Below, in pieces: positions 1-8,434 of a DNA stretch of 64,000 nt; within the stretch, counting starts at the first letter, position 1; each line of letters opens with the position of its first letter. The stretch is taken from positions 39,765,649-39,829,648 of the forward strand of contig NC_087068.1 in NCBI RefSeq assembly GCF_963678635.1, given 5' to 3'. The translations under genes and the position numbers were made by a program. The DNA is from Symsagittifera roscoffensis. Taxonomy: Eukaryota; Xenacoelomorpha; Acoela; Convolutidae. The notes below the pieces were generated by a model. That model was not told where the DNA came from. It was given only the letters and a program-made list of their open reading frames with translations, and searched no databases.

Positions 1-231
1 TAACGTGCGCCAAAATTTTTCCAAAAAACAAGACATTTTTACACAAAATTCAAAAAAAAACCATTTTCTTACCATTCTTTTACCATCGTTCAAACTATGA
101 AACCTTACCAATTCCATTCCCTATCTTAATACATTTGGAAACCTTTTCCCTATGTTAATACAAAGGGTGCTGACCGGATACTCTATAGCCCATTTAAAAA
201 CATAAAGGTCAGCAACCCCCAACCCTCACAA

Positions 232-253
232 CCCCCCCCCCCCCCCCCCCCCC
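232..253. repeat. C22 homopolymer
   Basis: An uninterrupted run of 22 C residues in otherwise AT-rich DNA. The exact length may be unreliable, because such runs are prone to sequencing and assembly error. No gene is visible in bases 1-300. Confidence 0.9.
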
Positions 254-299
254 GGCTGAACTGCTCCACCATATGATTAGTTTGTATAGACATTTCACT

Positions 300-585
300 T
301 AGGGATCGAGAACCAAGGGCGTGCATTTATTAGCCCTAAATAATAATTAGAACCTCAACACCACCACTATAACTATTACTACTTCGTTTTTAGGTCTAAC
401 TAGCGGATGATTTTTCTCTTTAATTGCTGATAAAGCTGATAAAAATACAATTTTGAGCGATAAATTGATTCAAATGTTACGTATTTAGGCATAAAAAAAT
501 AAAAACAGGGTTTCACTAGAACCAATTGGTCCCATCAAACTTACAAACGGCCTATCTTTTCTCTGAAAATTTTTATTCACATGTT
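300..585. repeat. Dispersed repeat, copy A
   Basis: This segment aligns in the same orientation with 15,421-15,690. Shared landmarks, in the same order, are AGAACCAAG(A/G)GCGTGCAT, a (G/A)CGGATGATTTT-like block, AAAA(A/G)CAGGGTTT, then TGGTCCCATCAAACTTACAA and CAGCCTATC/CGGCCTATC. The copies differ by many substitutions and small indels, so this is an old dispersed repeat. No protein frame persists in both copies. Confidence 0.75.
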
Positions 586-974
586 TGCTTAAGGCTAAAT
601 GTAAGTCGACACCTAAAAGATGGGAAATCTTTGGATTTTCGTACTTAGTACAGAATTTTTTGGAAAAAAAAGTTGTTTCTCTTTGCTGGTTTTCAAGAAA
701 TGATCAAATGGTTGCTCTTTTCACGCTCGTACTGCCTTCAAAAGAAATCTCACTTCTGGCCTCAAGTTCGCAGCAAAGTTTGAACCACTTGATTTGGCGG
801 GTTTTCAAATGGATTTCAAAAGATAAATAAAGAATCAAGCGAGCAACGGTGATGTAATGATCCGATACCCTTACTTCGGGGTATCCAATTTGTTTCAATT
901 TGTATACATACCAATTTGTTTCACGGGGCCACGGAAGTTTTTGCTTTTAGCCTCTTCTGATGATAGCAAGCATG
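586..974. other. Flank 5' of retroelement 1, no gene seen
   Basis: AT-rich sequence between the dispersed repeat and the 5' LTR. Short frames exist on both strands, but none has recognisable composition or a copy elsewhere in the window. Confidence 0.6.
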
Positions 975-1246
975 TGGAACCTGATCTAAACTACATTTTA
1001 TGATTGGATAATTTAGATATTTTACCAATGTAAAGTATTTAATATTAACCAATCATGATCCATCTAACTAACAACCCACTTATTTGTAAGTGCTGAAGTT
1101 ACTTGTAATTTCAGCACCAGAGAGATTTGAATTTAACTTAGAAATTAGTTGGACTCTCCCGAGCACTTCAGCAGCCGCAATAAACCAGTATACCCTAGAT
1201 CTATTGAGCCTAGCAGAGACTAGTTAAACAACCTGAGACTAGATAG

Positions 1247-1254
1247 TATAAGAG
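1247..1254 (+). promoter_or_regulatory. Candidate LTR TATA box (TATAAGAG)
   Basis: TATAAGAGTAAGATTAGG is unchanged in the LTR of copy 2 (minus strand, near 38,800), within one of the best conserved LTR blocks. The position between U3-like and downstream sequence fits a promoter, but no transcription start is shown. Confidence 0.4.
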
Positions 1255-1471
1255 TAAGATTAGGATCGGTATTAGACTAAGAAGTTGCACGAATCTATCC
1301 GGCCGAAAATAAGATAGCGTGACGAGCAGACGGTGTACCCTATCCGAAATTACTCTATGAGTTAACCAACTCGGTCCTAACTCATCTGGTGCGACCATAA
1401 GTCTCGAACAAGACCTTAATAGCTTAGAATTAACCAAAATAGATTAGAAATTAGACAAAAACATTTAAAAA

Positions 1472-1705
1472 ATGTTATACGACAATAATTTAATCGAAAT
1501 GTCTCTACGACTCAATAGATCAGAGCCAATATTCCGAACCATAACAGAACTACCCGGAATTGGAAGAAGACCTCGAACCAGAGACGACATACGACAAAGT
1601 AGAAACTTGCCATATAGCTATATGATAGTTAGGCAAAAACCAGAACAAACTTTTATATTTAGAATACTACTAGCAATGAATTTAGATTTTCATTTGCAAA
1701 CATAA
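1472..1705 (+). CDS. Conserved 77-residue ORF inside the LTR
   Basis: The frame lies wholly inside the LTR and ends 31 bp before the LTR end. The copy-2 LTR carries a colinear 78-codon frame (38,343-38,576, minus) of identical length without any indel. About 14 of the roughly 33 differing codons are silent (for example CTA/TTG, CGA/CGG, AGC/AGT, AAA/AAG) and several others are conservative (Ile/Val, Tyr/Phe, Arg/Lys). In copy 2 the first codon is ACG rather than ATG and one TAA interrupts the frame. The LTR fragment near 26,610-26,695 keeps the SLRLN segment in the same frame. I infer a once-translated short basic protein; no family is recognised. An alternative is simple nucleotide conservation of the LTR. 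Confidence 0.45.
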   Translation: MLYDNNLIEMSLRLNRSEPIFRTITELPGIGRRPRTRDDIRQSRNLPYSYMIVRQKPEQTFIFRILLAMNLDFHLQT

Positions 1706-1736
1706 AACCTTGAAGTTAATCTTCAAAATCATTTCA

Positions 1737-1746
1737 GGCGCTAAAC
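1737..1746 (+). promoter_or_regulatory. Candidate primer-binding site region
   Basis: GGCGCTAAA follows the LTR end directly in both LTR copies (also the minus strand at 38,300-38,308). A standard PBS starts with TGG, complementary to the tRNA CCA end. Here the preceding bases are CA, so either the LTR edge is one base off or an internal tRNA region primes. Confidence 0.35.
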
Positions 1747-2638
1747 AAAATTATTAATATACAATAACGATTGATAAAAAGATCTAAGATCGTTTTCCTA
1801 GAACTCTGCAGTAATATACAAAACATGTTTGAAAAATATTTATTGAAAAATAAAAAATAAAAATTAGTAGCATGACAATAAATGGTTAGTAATCATAAAT
1901 CATCCTGTTGTTCCAGCTCCATCACCTAAAACATAACAGCAATCATAAACCCACTAATATCATCAAAACACTAAATCTTTCTTTTACACACATTTAAAAT
2001 TTTATTAAAACTTAAATTCACTTAATTTTAAAACCAGATCATCAAGGCTTATCCTTGGATCTTAAATCATTTTCTACTTAATTAAATTTCAAATTTGATC
2101 ATCAAGGCTTATCCTTGGATCAAACAGAACAACTTTGTTCTCCCCCACCCACTTAATTAGTGTCTAACGACCTCAAACGTCGATTCACTACCCAACCCTT
2201 TCTAAAGACCTAAGACTAATAGAAATTTTTAAACAAAACTAATCATTCAAATTAGGATAAACAGTGAAGAACTTCGGTTATTCATCCTTCACTTGACCCC
2301 CCCTCTTAACAGACCCAGGATAAATCTTAGACTTAGTAAGTTTAAAATAGTATCTAACGAACTACTCGCGTTCTAATTATACCTGAACCTTGTGGATCGA
2401 TTTACTATTCTCCAACCCTTGAACACAATCACTACCCCTAAGTAAGATTAAGTAAGTTAACACCTTAACTTATACTAGCCACGAGAAAGTAAAAAATCAT
2501 TCTTCGGAATCGATATACTTTTCTCTCCAACCCTGAACAAACAGACCCAGGTTAAGCTAACCAAAAAATCGTAAGAACTAACAGTTTAAGAAAATAGAAA
2601 CCATTTAACAACCTTTTGCATCCGTCATCCTAAACCTT
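1747..2638 (+). promoter_or_regulatory. Long structured 5' leader of retroelement 1
   Basis: About 0.9 kb between LTR and first ORF, aligning with copy 2 (37,502-38,308, minus). It holds a 25-base stem-loop motif twice, at 2037-2061 and 2097-2121: GATC at both ends with AAGG pairing CCTT inside. Copy 2 also has it twice, at 37,928-37,952 and 37,985-38,009. Another conserved stem pairs AGTGAAG (2263-2269) with CTTCACT (2287-2293) around an AACTTCGG-containing loop. CCAACCCT-centred motifs recur near 2195, 2415 and 2537. AAGTAAG(A/T) sequences near 2,440-2,458 resemble splice donors. Packaging, dimerisation or translation-initiation roles are inference. Confidence 0.6.
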
Positions 2639-3106
2639 ATGTCATTTAAAAACCTAGGAAATAAACAAACAATCGTTTTACACAATTGTGAAATAGATAA
2701 CAAAAAATACGACCTTGTAATCACACCTCATACACAAACAGTTGGATACATTCGAACAAAACGACAAACACTAAAAAGAAAAATAATAACGAAACAAAGA
2801 CAAATAACACGAAAAAGATTTTCAAAAAATCGAAACGCATTTTCAGAATCAGAAACCAACAGTTTAGACGAACTTTACAAACTAAAAGAATCAATAGATA
2901 AAAATTGCCCACTTCACGATCAATTATATTTTTCTGACTCAGAAACAACTTCAAATTCATCAAAAAGAGGAAAAAGAAGAATAAAAAAGCAGTATAAACA
3001 CAAACCAGTACATTTATACAATTGGAATCAACCAATTCGACACATTAATAATTACATATTAACAGTCATCGAACGAAAAAATGAGCTCAACGCACACCCC
3101 AGGTGA
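2639..3106 (+). CDS. ORF1: small basic protein encoded ahead of gag
   Basis: Predicted 155 residues, very rich in Lys and Arg, with a basic stretch at about residues 40-65 and a Ser/Glu-rich middle followed by an RGKRR-type cluster. A related frame stands at the same place in copy 2 (37,040-37,501, minus), starting MSLKNLGNKQTIV against MSFKNLGNKQTIV here, so the start is supported by conservation. Its 3' end overlaps the next ORF by 26 nt in a different frame (20 nt in copy 2). No domain is recognised. The basic, conserved, pre-gag position suggests an accessory nucleic-acid-binding protein or a leader protein; that is inference. Confidence 0.65.
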   Translation: MSFKNLGNKQTIVLHNCEIDNKKYDLVITPHTQTVGYIRTKRQTLKRKIITKQRQITRKRFSKNRNAFSESETNSLDELYKLKESIDKNCPLHDQLYFSDSETTSNSSKRGKRRIKKQYKHKPVHLYNWNQPIRHINNYILTVIERKNELNAHPR

Positions 3107-4073
3107 AGAAAGTCCAGATGATGATGAAATCTTTCCTTTTATAGTAGATGCAACCACTGATAGAGGACAGCATATATTTTGCAAAAATTTACTATTAAAT
3201 TTATTTGAACCCGGAATCAGTCCATGTAAAACAGAGTTCCCAGATGTAAAAATCAAAAGACAAATCATAGACCACTACTTAAAAGATATATGCAACATAA
3301 CACAACAGTATGGAATCTACTCCATAGAATTCACCTCACCAAACCATAATAATAGAAAATATACAATTCAAACAGACGATCTTGATTTAGAATTTTCAAA
3401 AGTTTTTTCAGAATATATAAAAAGCATCCAATATCATAACTCACAAAGAGCAAACTCCATATTCACCAAAGAAGTTTTCGCAATAATATATAGTTATATT
3501 TCGATATTAGAAAACGAAATCCCAATAACAAATGTCTCACCGACAGAAACATCTAAACATTTAAGAGTACGACATGAAATCACACTACTCTCTAGTTATT
3601 TAAACATCATTAAAGAAAATTTCACGAAAGACGACGTTTCACAACATACAAAACACGATCTACAAAAAATTTTGGCATGGTTCATAATAGATTATTTCAC
3701 ACACAATATTGATTTAATTGCACAAGCAAGAAAAAATTTTAGACCCCAAAACTCGAACGATGATACCGCTATCACAGAACAATCAGATTATGTTTGGGAC
3801 CCCGAATGGTCTCATCCCGCATTTATAAGCTTCCCACAATCAATCTCAAGTCAAGCAATAAGTACGATATCTTACATAAGAGATTATGTAAAAATAATAC
3901 CATTCACCATTGATGCAACACCATTAAACTATAATACATTTTTGCCCGATACACAAAATAATAGTTTAAACTCTACAGTCATACACAACGAAAACCTCAA
4001 TGGAACTAGGAATCTTACTCAACAAGATATCCAGACACCTGAGCGACATTTATCAACCCCGTTATCATTCTAG
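3081..4073 (+). pseudogene. gag: gag, N-terminal part (truncated by internal deletion)
   Basis: Predicted 330 residues, starting MSSTHTPGEESPDDDE inside the end of ORF1. Copy 2 has the same N-terminus (36,817-37,059, minus, starting MSNTQSEESLDEEH) and continues through a long Pro/Asn-rich stretch to capsid and a CCHC zinc knuckle. This frame is therefore the first third of a very long Gag. The acidic start, a KIKRQIIDHYLKDI helix-like segment and the length ahead of capsid have no match I recognise. The last ten codons are out-of-frame RT sequence brought in by the deletion at about 4,045; the true Gag product would have run on. Confidence 0.75.
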
Positions 4074-7000
4074 CTAAAGGAGAATCATTAAAAATCGTTC
4101 TCGATGCTAGATACCTCAATTCACTTATAGATGAATCAAAATGTAATTGGCCCATTGAACCAATACAAGTTATTTTAACAAAAATAAACGGCAAATACTT
4201 TACAACCGCCGATATGAATAGTGCATACAATCAAATGCCACTAGATGAACAATCACGACGTTTAACACAATTTGTTATCGGAAACCAACAATATGAATTC
4301 AACCGCTTATTCTATGGAATATCCATAGGACCAGCAGCATTTTCAGCTTTTATGAGCAAAATTTTTAGACCACTGATACTCAAGAAAAACGCAATCACCT
4401 ATTTAGACGATGTTTTTATGCAATCACAAACAAAAGACGAGATGTTCAATGTTTTAGAAAAATATCACCAAATACTTCAGAACGAAAATCTGAAGGCCGC
4501 CCCCGATAAATCACACTTCTTTTTGACAAGAGTTAAATTCTTAGGACATAATATAGAAAGAAAAACAATCACTCCATTGAAATCACGCATTGACGCTATT
4601 CAAAAACTTCAACCACCAACAAATAAAAAGAAAATCCAAGAATTTCTTGGAATGTTAAACTTTTTAAGTAAATATGTTTATAAAATGCAATTATATCTAC
4701 GACCATTTTATAACATCCTTAGACAACAAAATAATTTTGAATGGAACACAGAACATCAAACACGATTTGAAGAAATAAAGAAACTTTTAACTGAACAAAT
4801 TTCAAACACAATTCCAGATTCAAATCAACCATTTTATGCAATGTGCGATGCTTCGAACTTTGGCATCGGTGCAGCACTATTACAATCACATAATGGTACA
4901 AATAAAATGAACCTCATATCAGCAAATTCTCGATTATTCACTCAAGCAGAGCTACGACTCTCAACTCTAATGAGAGAATGTACAGCCATAATATATACAC
5001 TGACAGAATATGAATTTCTGATACTTGGATCAAAACACCCCACAGTTTTATTCACAGACCATAAACCAATAATCTTTCTCTTTACACAAAAATCTAACCC
5101 AAACCACCGAGTTTACAGATTTCAACTAATTCTAATGAAATTTCCAAACTTACATATAGTTTGGACTGCAGGAAAAAATCTTGCATTACCAGACACCTTA
5201 AGTCGAAATACACCACCTGAATTACTTACACGAAAAACAACAGTTGAAATACCTAAAAACATAAAATTCTACCTTGCAGAAAACGAAACATCACCCCGAT
5301 TGGAATGCAAATATGCAGTAAAAACTGATATTGAACAATCACAAATAAATAATTTACAACATTTCCCACTATATTTAGATTGTCAAAATAATCATTATGA
5401 AGTTGATCTACTTGGAACATCAACTTTCAAACCAATCCCATATTCTCAATGGATAAAAAATAACACCCAACAAAAACGAACAAAACAACACCCGCCTAAA
5501 AAAGACCATTTTCCACTAATTGAAAAAGAAGATTTAACTGATAAAATAAATTTATCAGGACCACAAACAAATGATTCAAAATACACAATAAATCAAGTTT
5601 TTGACCTTCACGACCCACTTGATACAATACCCTTATCTAAATTCGAAATTGAAAACATTTTTCTCCCTCCAACAGAAACGATTACAATTTCAACACTGAA
5701 ACAATATCAAAATCTTGACCCGATAATTAGACAACTAAAATCATGGCACAAATATAAAACTAAACCTGTCAAGGCAGATTCAACCATTCTAGGAAACAAA
5801 ACACTCCTCCGATACTTTCGCAAATTTAACAACACAACAATTAACGAAAATACAGACCTTTTAGAGTATAACCTGAATGAATCTACAGTTTCCTGTCTCC
5901 CTTTAAGTATGATTCTTATAGCTTTTAATATTTCACATACACAAAATATTAAAGGACACTCTGGATCAGAAAAAACATATTCAAATTTTATACAAAATTT
6001 TTACTTCCCAAATGCACCAATTTGGATAAAAGTACTATGCAATGATTGTATAGTATGTCAACTAAATAAACCTTACCCGAATCAAAAACAAATAGCACAA
6101 AAACAAGATTTTAAAGGACAAAGCTTGTACTTTAACCATCGTATCTCATTTGATACCAAAGGACCAATTTCACCCTCATCCGAAGGAAACTCCTACATTA
6201 TGGTAATTGTTGACGCATTTACACATTATGTAGCACTTAACCCAGTACCACATTGTAACGCTTATTACGCTTACACAACACTCTATGAACACTGGATAGC
6301 AAAATTCGGACTACCAGAAATTTTAGTTACAGACAACGGTACAGAATTCATAAATAATGAAATTATCACACTATGTCATTTATATAACATTAAACACAAA
6401 CCACGTACATCTCATGCACCTTGGACAAACGGCTTAGTCGAAGGTATGAACCGTTCATTACAAGAATATCTTAGATGTATCATCAACGGAAATGATACAA
6501 AATATACCGAATGGTCAGCAGATGTAAAATTATTTCCCTTAGCATATAATTCACAAATTACGACAACTTTAGGAATGTCACCATACGAAATGGTTTTTAA
6601 CCAAAAGCCACGCAAACCAATAATGTTTACAGCAAATTCTCATAAAAACGCACAAGGTTATTGTCAACCAAATAAAGACTCAATTTGTTATAACCTACCT
6701 TTACATACACACGATGAAGATCATTTTCATCACCCACAAATTCTTAAACTAGCCTCCGGTACACACACCGAATGGATTCTAAATAGAGATAAAAAACACA
6801 ATGAAATTTATCAAAAAATAACAAAAAAGTTATTACAAAGACAAAACATTAATGAACAAATCAATGCACGTTTTACACCAGCCTCCGAATTAAAAATTGG
6901 AACATTTGTTTTAATACCTAATTTTAATACTCAAAAAGGAATTTCTAAAAAATTACAACCCCTTCGAAAAGGACCATACCAAATAATTGCAAGACCCACT

Positions 7001-7414
7001 GATGTCACATATAAAATTACCGACTCAAACAAAAAAGAAATCGTTCAACATCGAAACAACCTATTACCTTATTACCCAAAAGAATACGCACTCCGCGAAT
7101 TAACTCAACTATATTCTTTCACAGGATTAAAAATCATTCCAAATGAACCACATCTGAAAAACACAGAACAAAATGATAACCCCACCGAAAATCAAAACAC
7201 AAAACCAATCGCCACCAAAAACAATACACAAAACCATAAAGAATCCCCAAAACAACGAAAAAATAGAAAAATGACCGAACAAATAATACCCCAAGAACAA
7301 ATCGACAAATCAGAAAATAGAAAAACAACAAGACTCCGAAATCAACCACGTAAAAACTATAAAATATTCATCCCCCAATCTAAAATTTTAAAGAAAGTGG
7401 AATTTCAAAAGTAA
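4046..7414 (+). CDS. pol: pol: reverse transcriptase-RNase H-integrase, N-terminus deleted
   Basis: Open for 1,123 codons; the first ATG is internal, at 4214. Counting from that ATG, RT motif A is just upstream (TTADMNSAYNQ) and YLDD is at about 63-66. RNase H has YAMCDASNFG at about 210, an LMREC glutamate and LFTDHKP. Integrase has an HHCC zinc motif at about 570-620 ending CNDC, then D (ISFDTKGP, about 645), D (VTDNGTEF, about 705) and E (LVEGMNRS, about 741), with exactly 35 residues between the last two. A GPY/F module follows (LRKGPYQII, about 920), which marks Ty3/gypsy and retroviral integrases. The C-terminal 90 residues are Lys/Asn/Gln-rich. Protease and the first part of RT are missing, so the copy cannot be autonomous, although the remaining catalytic residues are present. 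Confidence 0.92.
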   Translation, partial: TFINPVIILAKGESLKIVLDARYLNSLIDESKCNWPIEPIQVILTKINGKYFTTADMNSAYNQMPLDEQSRRLTQFVIGNQQYEFNRLFYGISIGPAAFSAFMSKIFRPLILKKNAITYLDDVFMQSQTKDEMFNVLEKYHQILQNENLKAAPDKSHFFLTRVKFLGHNIERKTITPLKSRIDAIQKLQPPTNKKKIQEFLGMLNFLSKYVYKMQLYLRPFYNILRQQNNFEWNTEHQTRFEEIKKLLTEQISNTIPDSNQPFYAMCDASNFGIGAALLQSHNGTNKMNLISANSRLFTQAELRLSTLMRECTAIIYTLTEYEFLILGSKHPTVLFTDHKPIIFLFTQKSNPNHRVYRFQLILMKFPNLHIVWTAGKNLALPDTLSRNTPPELLTRKTTVEIPKNIKFYLAENETSPRLECKYAVKTDIEQSQINNLQHFPLYLDCQNNHYEVDLLGTSTFKPIPYSQWIKNNTQQKRTKQHPPKKDHFPLIEKEDLTDKINLSGPQTNDSKYTINQVFDLHDPLDTIPLSKFEIENIFLPPTETITISTLKQYQNLDPIIRQLKSWHKYKTKPVKADSTILGNKTLLRYFRKFNNTTINENTDLLEYNLNESTVSCLPLSMILIAFNISHTQNIKGHSGSEKTYSNFIQNFYFPNAPIWIKVLCNDCIVCQLNKPYPNQKQIAQKQDFKGQSLYFNHRISFDTKGPISPSSEGNSYIMVIVDAFTHYVALNPVPHCNAYYAYTTLYEHWIAKFGLPEILVTDNGTEFINNEIITLCHLYNIKHKPRTSHAPWTNGLVEGMNRSLQEYLRCIINGNDTKYTEWSADVKLFPLAYNSQITTTLGMSPYEMVFNQKPRKPIMFTANSHKNAQGYCQPNKDSICYNLPLHTHDEDHFHHPQILKLASGTHTEWILNRDKKHNEIYQKITKKLLQRQNINEQINARFTPASELKIGTFVLIPNFNTQKGISKKLQPLRKGPYQIIARPTDVTYKITDSNKKEIVQHRNNLLPYYPKEYALRELTQLYSFTGLKIIPNEPHLKNTEQNDNPTENQNTKPIATKNNTQNHKESPKQRKNRKMTEQIIPQEQIDKSENRKTTRLRNQPRKNYKIFIPQSKILKKVEFQK

Positions 7415-8013
7415 TTTTAACATTATACTTCACTATCTTGAAACCTTCGAAACATTTTTCATTTACATTTTTCAAAATAACATGCTGACAAGTACGTAAT
7501 AATTCTAGTTCAAAATAGACCAATAGGATTCATCCAATCCGTCACTTTCTCTAACTCAAACTAAGACCAATTAGACGAATCATATAGAACTCCAGGCACA
7601 TCTATAACTATAACTTTATGACCTCCAGGTCAAAAATAAGCAAACCACTCCGACTTGACAACTAAAATAAATATCACCATAATACCGTACCCCTCCCTTA
7701 TCTAATAACCCAAAGATCAACAATATTTCCCCAACTCAGACCACGAATACCCCCAAAACAAATTTGTTAACTTAGCCTAAAGTAACAAAATGAACATTTT
7801 AATTAGCCTAAAGTATAAAAATCTCACCATACCCCGGATCATTTGACAAACAAAAATAAAGAAAAAGACGACCTCCCGATCACCATGAAAATTGCCCCCA
7901 ACAATTTTTTACAAAACTCAACCCACTTGTCAAAAAAACTAATAAATAATCCGACCACACTAGAAAATCGCCTCAAACAGCAAAAAATATTCGACCAAGA
8001 GATCATTTCTTAA
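7415..8013 (+). other. Spacer between pol and the small membrane ORFs
   Basis: About 600 bp with no long frame. A direct repeat TTAGCCTAAAGTA occurs twice, at 7,772 and 7,804. CTCCAGGCAC/CTCCAGGTC motifs lie near 7,590-7,630. The part next to 7,915-7,945 is recognisable in copy 3 (minus strand near 19,960) through AACTCA(A/-)CCCACTTGTCAAAAA. It could carry processing or internal-promoter signals; the sequence alone does not show this. Confidence 0.5.
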
Positions 8014-8244
8014 ATGCTCTTCTCTCAATCAGTTACTCAAATACTCATAAATCTTAAACATTTTTTTACAATACTTGAAACCTTTATAATATTTCTTTTT
8101 GATATACTTGAATCTTTTCTAATAATCCTAATCATTTTTTGTAACATTTTTTTAATTTTCTACACTATACTCGAACTATTCCTCCAACTTTCCAAAACCC
8201 TTGATTACATCCACAGGTACGATTCATATAACTTGTCTAAATGA
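8014..8244 (+). CDS. Small hydrophobic membrane ORF a
   Basis: Predicted 76 residues. After about 15 residues it is almost wholly Ile/Leu/Phe, enough for one long or two short membrane spans (about residues 18-60), with a short polar tail ending NLSK. It starts 600 bp after pol and its stop overlaps the next ATG as ATGA (8241-8244). Copy 3 has a weakly similar Phe/Leu-rich decayed region near 19,646-19,894. Small hydrophobic proteins are common accessory products of complex viruses, but composition in AT-rich DNA can also mimic membrane segments. No family is recognised. Confidence 0.5.
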   Translation: MLFSQSVTQILINLKHFFTILETFIIFLFDILESFLIILIIFCNIFLIFYTILELFLQLSKTLDYIHRYDSYNLSK

Positions 8245-8429
8245 TACGAACAACTTTCAGCAGAACTGATATTTTTTTATTGTTTGTAATTTTCATAACA
8301 TTTTTATCATCCCTCATTTTGACAATATGTAAATGTATAAAGAAAGCAATCTTCACATTTGCCCTAGCAACAATCCTTCTAATTCTTTTTTTGGAAGAAT
8401 ATTATAATAAACATAAACCTTCCCACTAA
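8241..8429 (+). CDS. Small hydrophobic membrane ORF b
   Basis: Predicted 62 residues. A hydrophobic segment at about 12-30 is followed by the polar CKCIKK, then a second hydrophobic segment at about 36-50 and a charged tail. This gives a plausible two-span hairpin topology. The ATG overlaps the stop of ORF a by one base (ATGA), a layout often used for coupled termination-reinitiation. A TTTCAG just after the start (8255-8260) could be a splice acceptor instead. No homologue is recognised. Confidence 0.45.
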   Translation: MIRTTFSRTDIFLLFVIFITFLSSLILTICKCIKKAIFTFALATILLILFLEEYYNKHKPSH

Positions 8430-8434
8430 AGTAA

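Larger units (their letters stand above)
975..1736 (+). repeat. 5' LTR of retroelement copy 1
   Basis: About 762 bp, aligning over its whole length with the reverse complement of 38,309-39,080. The shared block starts with TGGAACCTGATCTAAA, where the flanks stop matching, and ends with ...CA followed in both copies by GGCGCTAAA. The LTR thus has standard TG...CA ends. It contains a GTGCTGAA/TTCAGCAC stem-loop near 1,090-1,117, a conserved TATAAGAG box and a 78-codon frame near its 3' end. No matching 3' LTR is present downstream, so target-site duplication cannot be checked. Confidence 0.9.
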
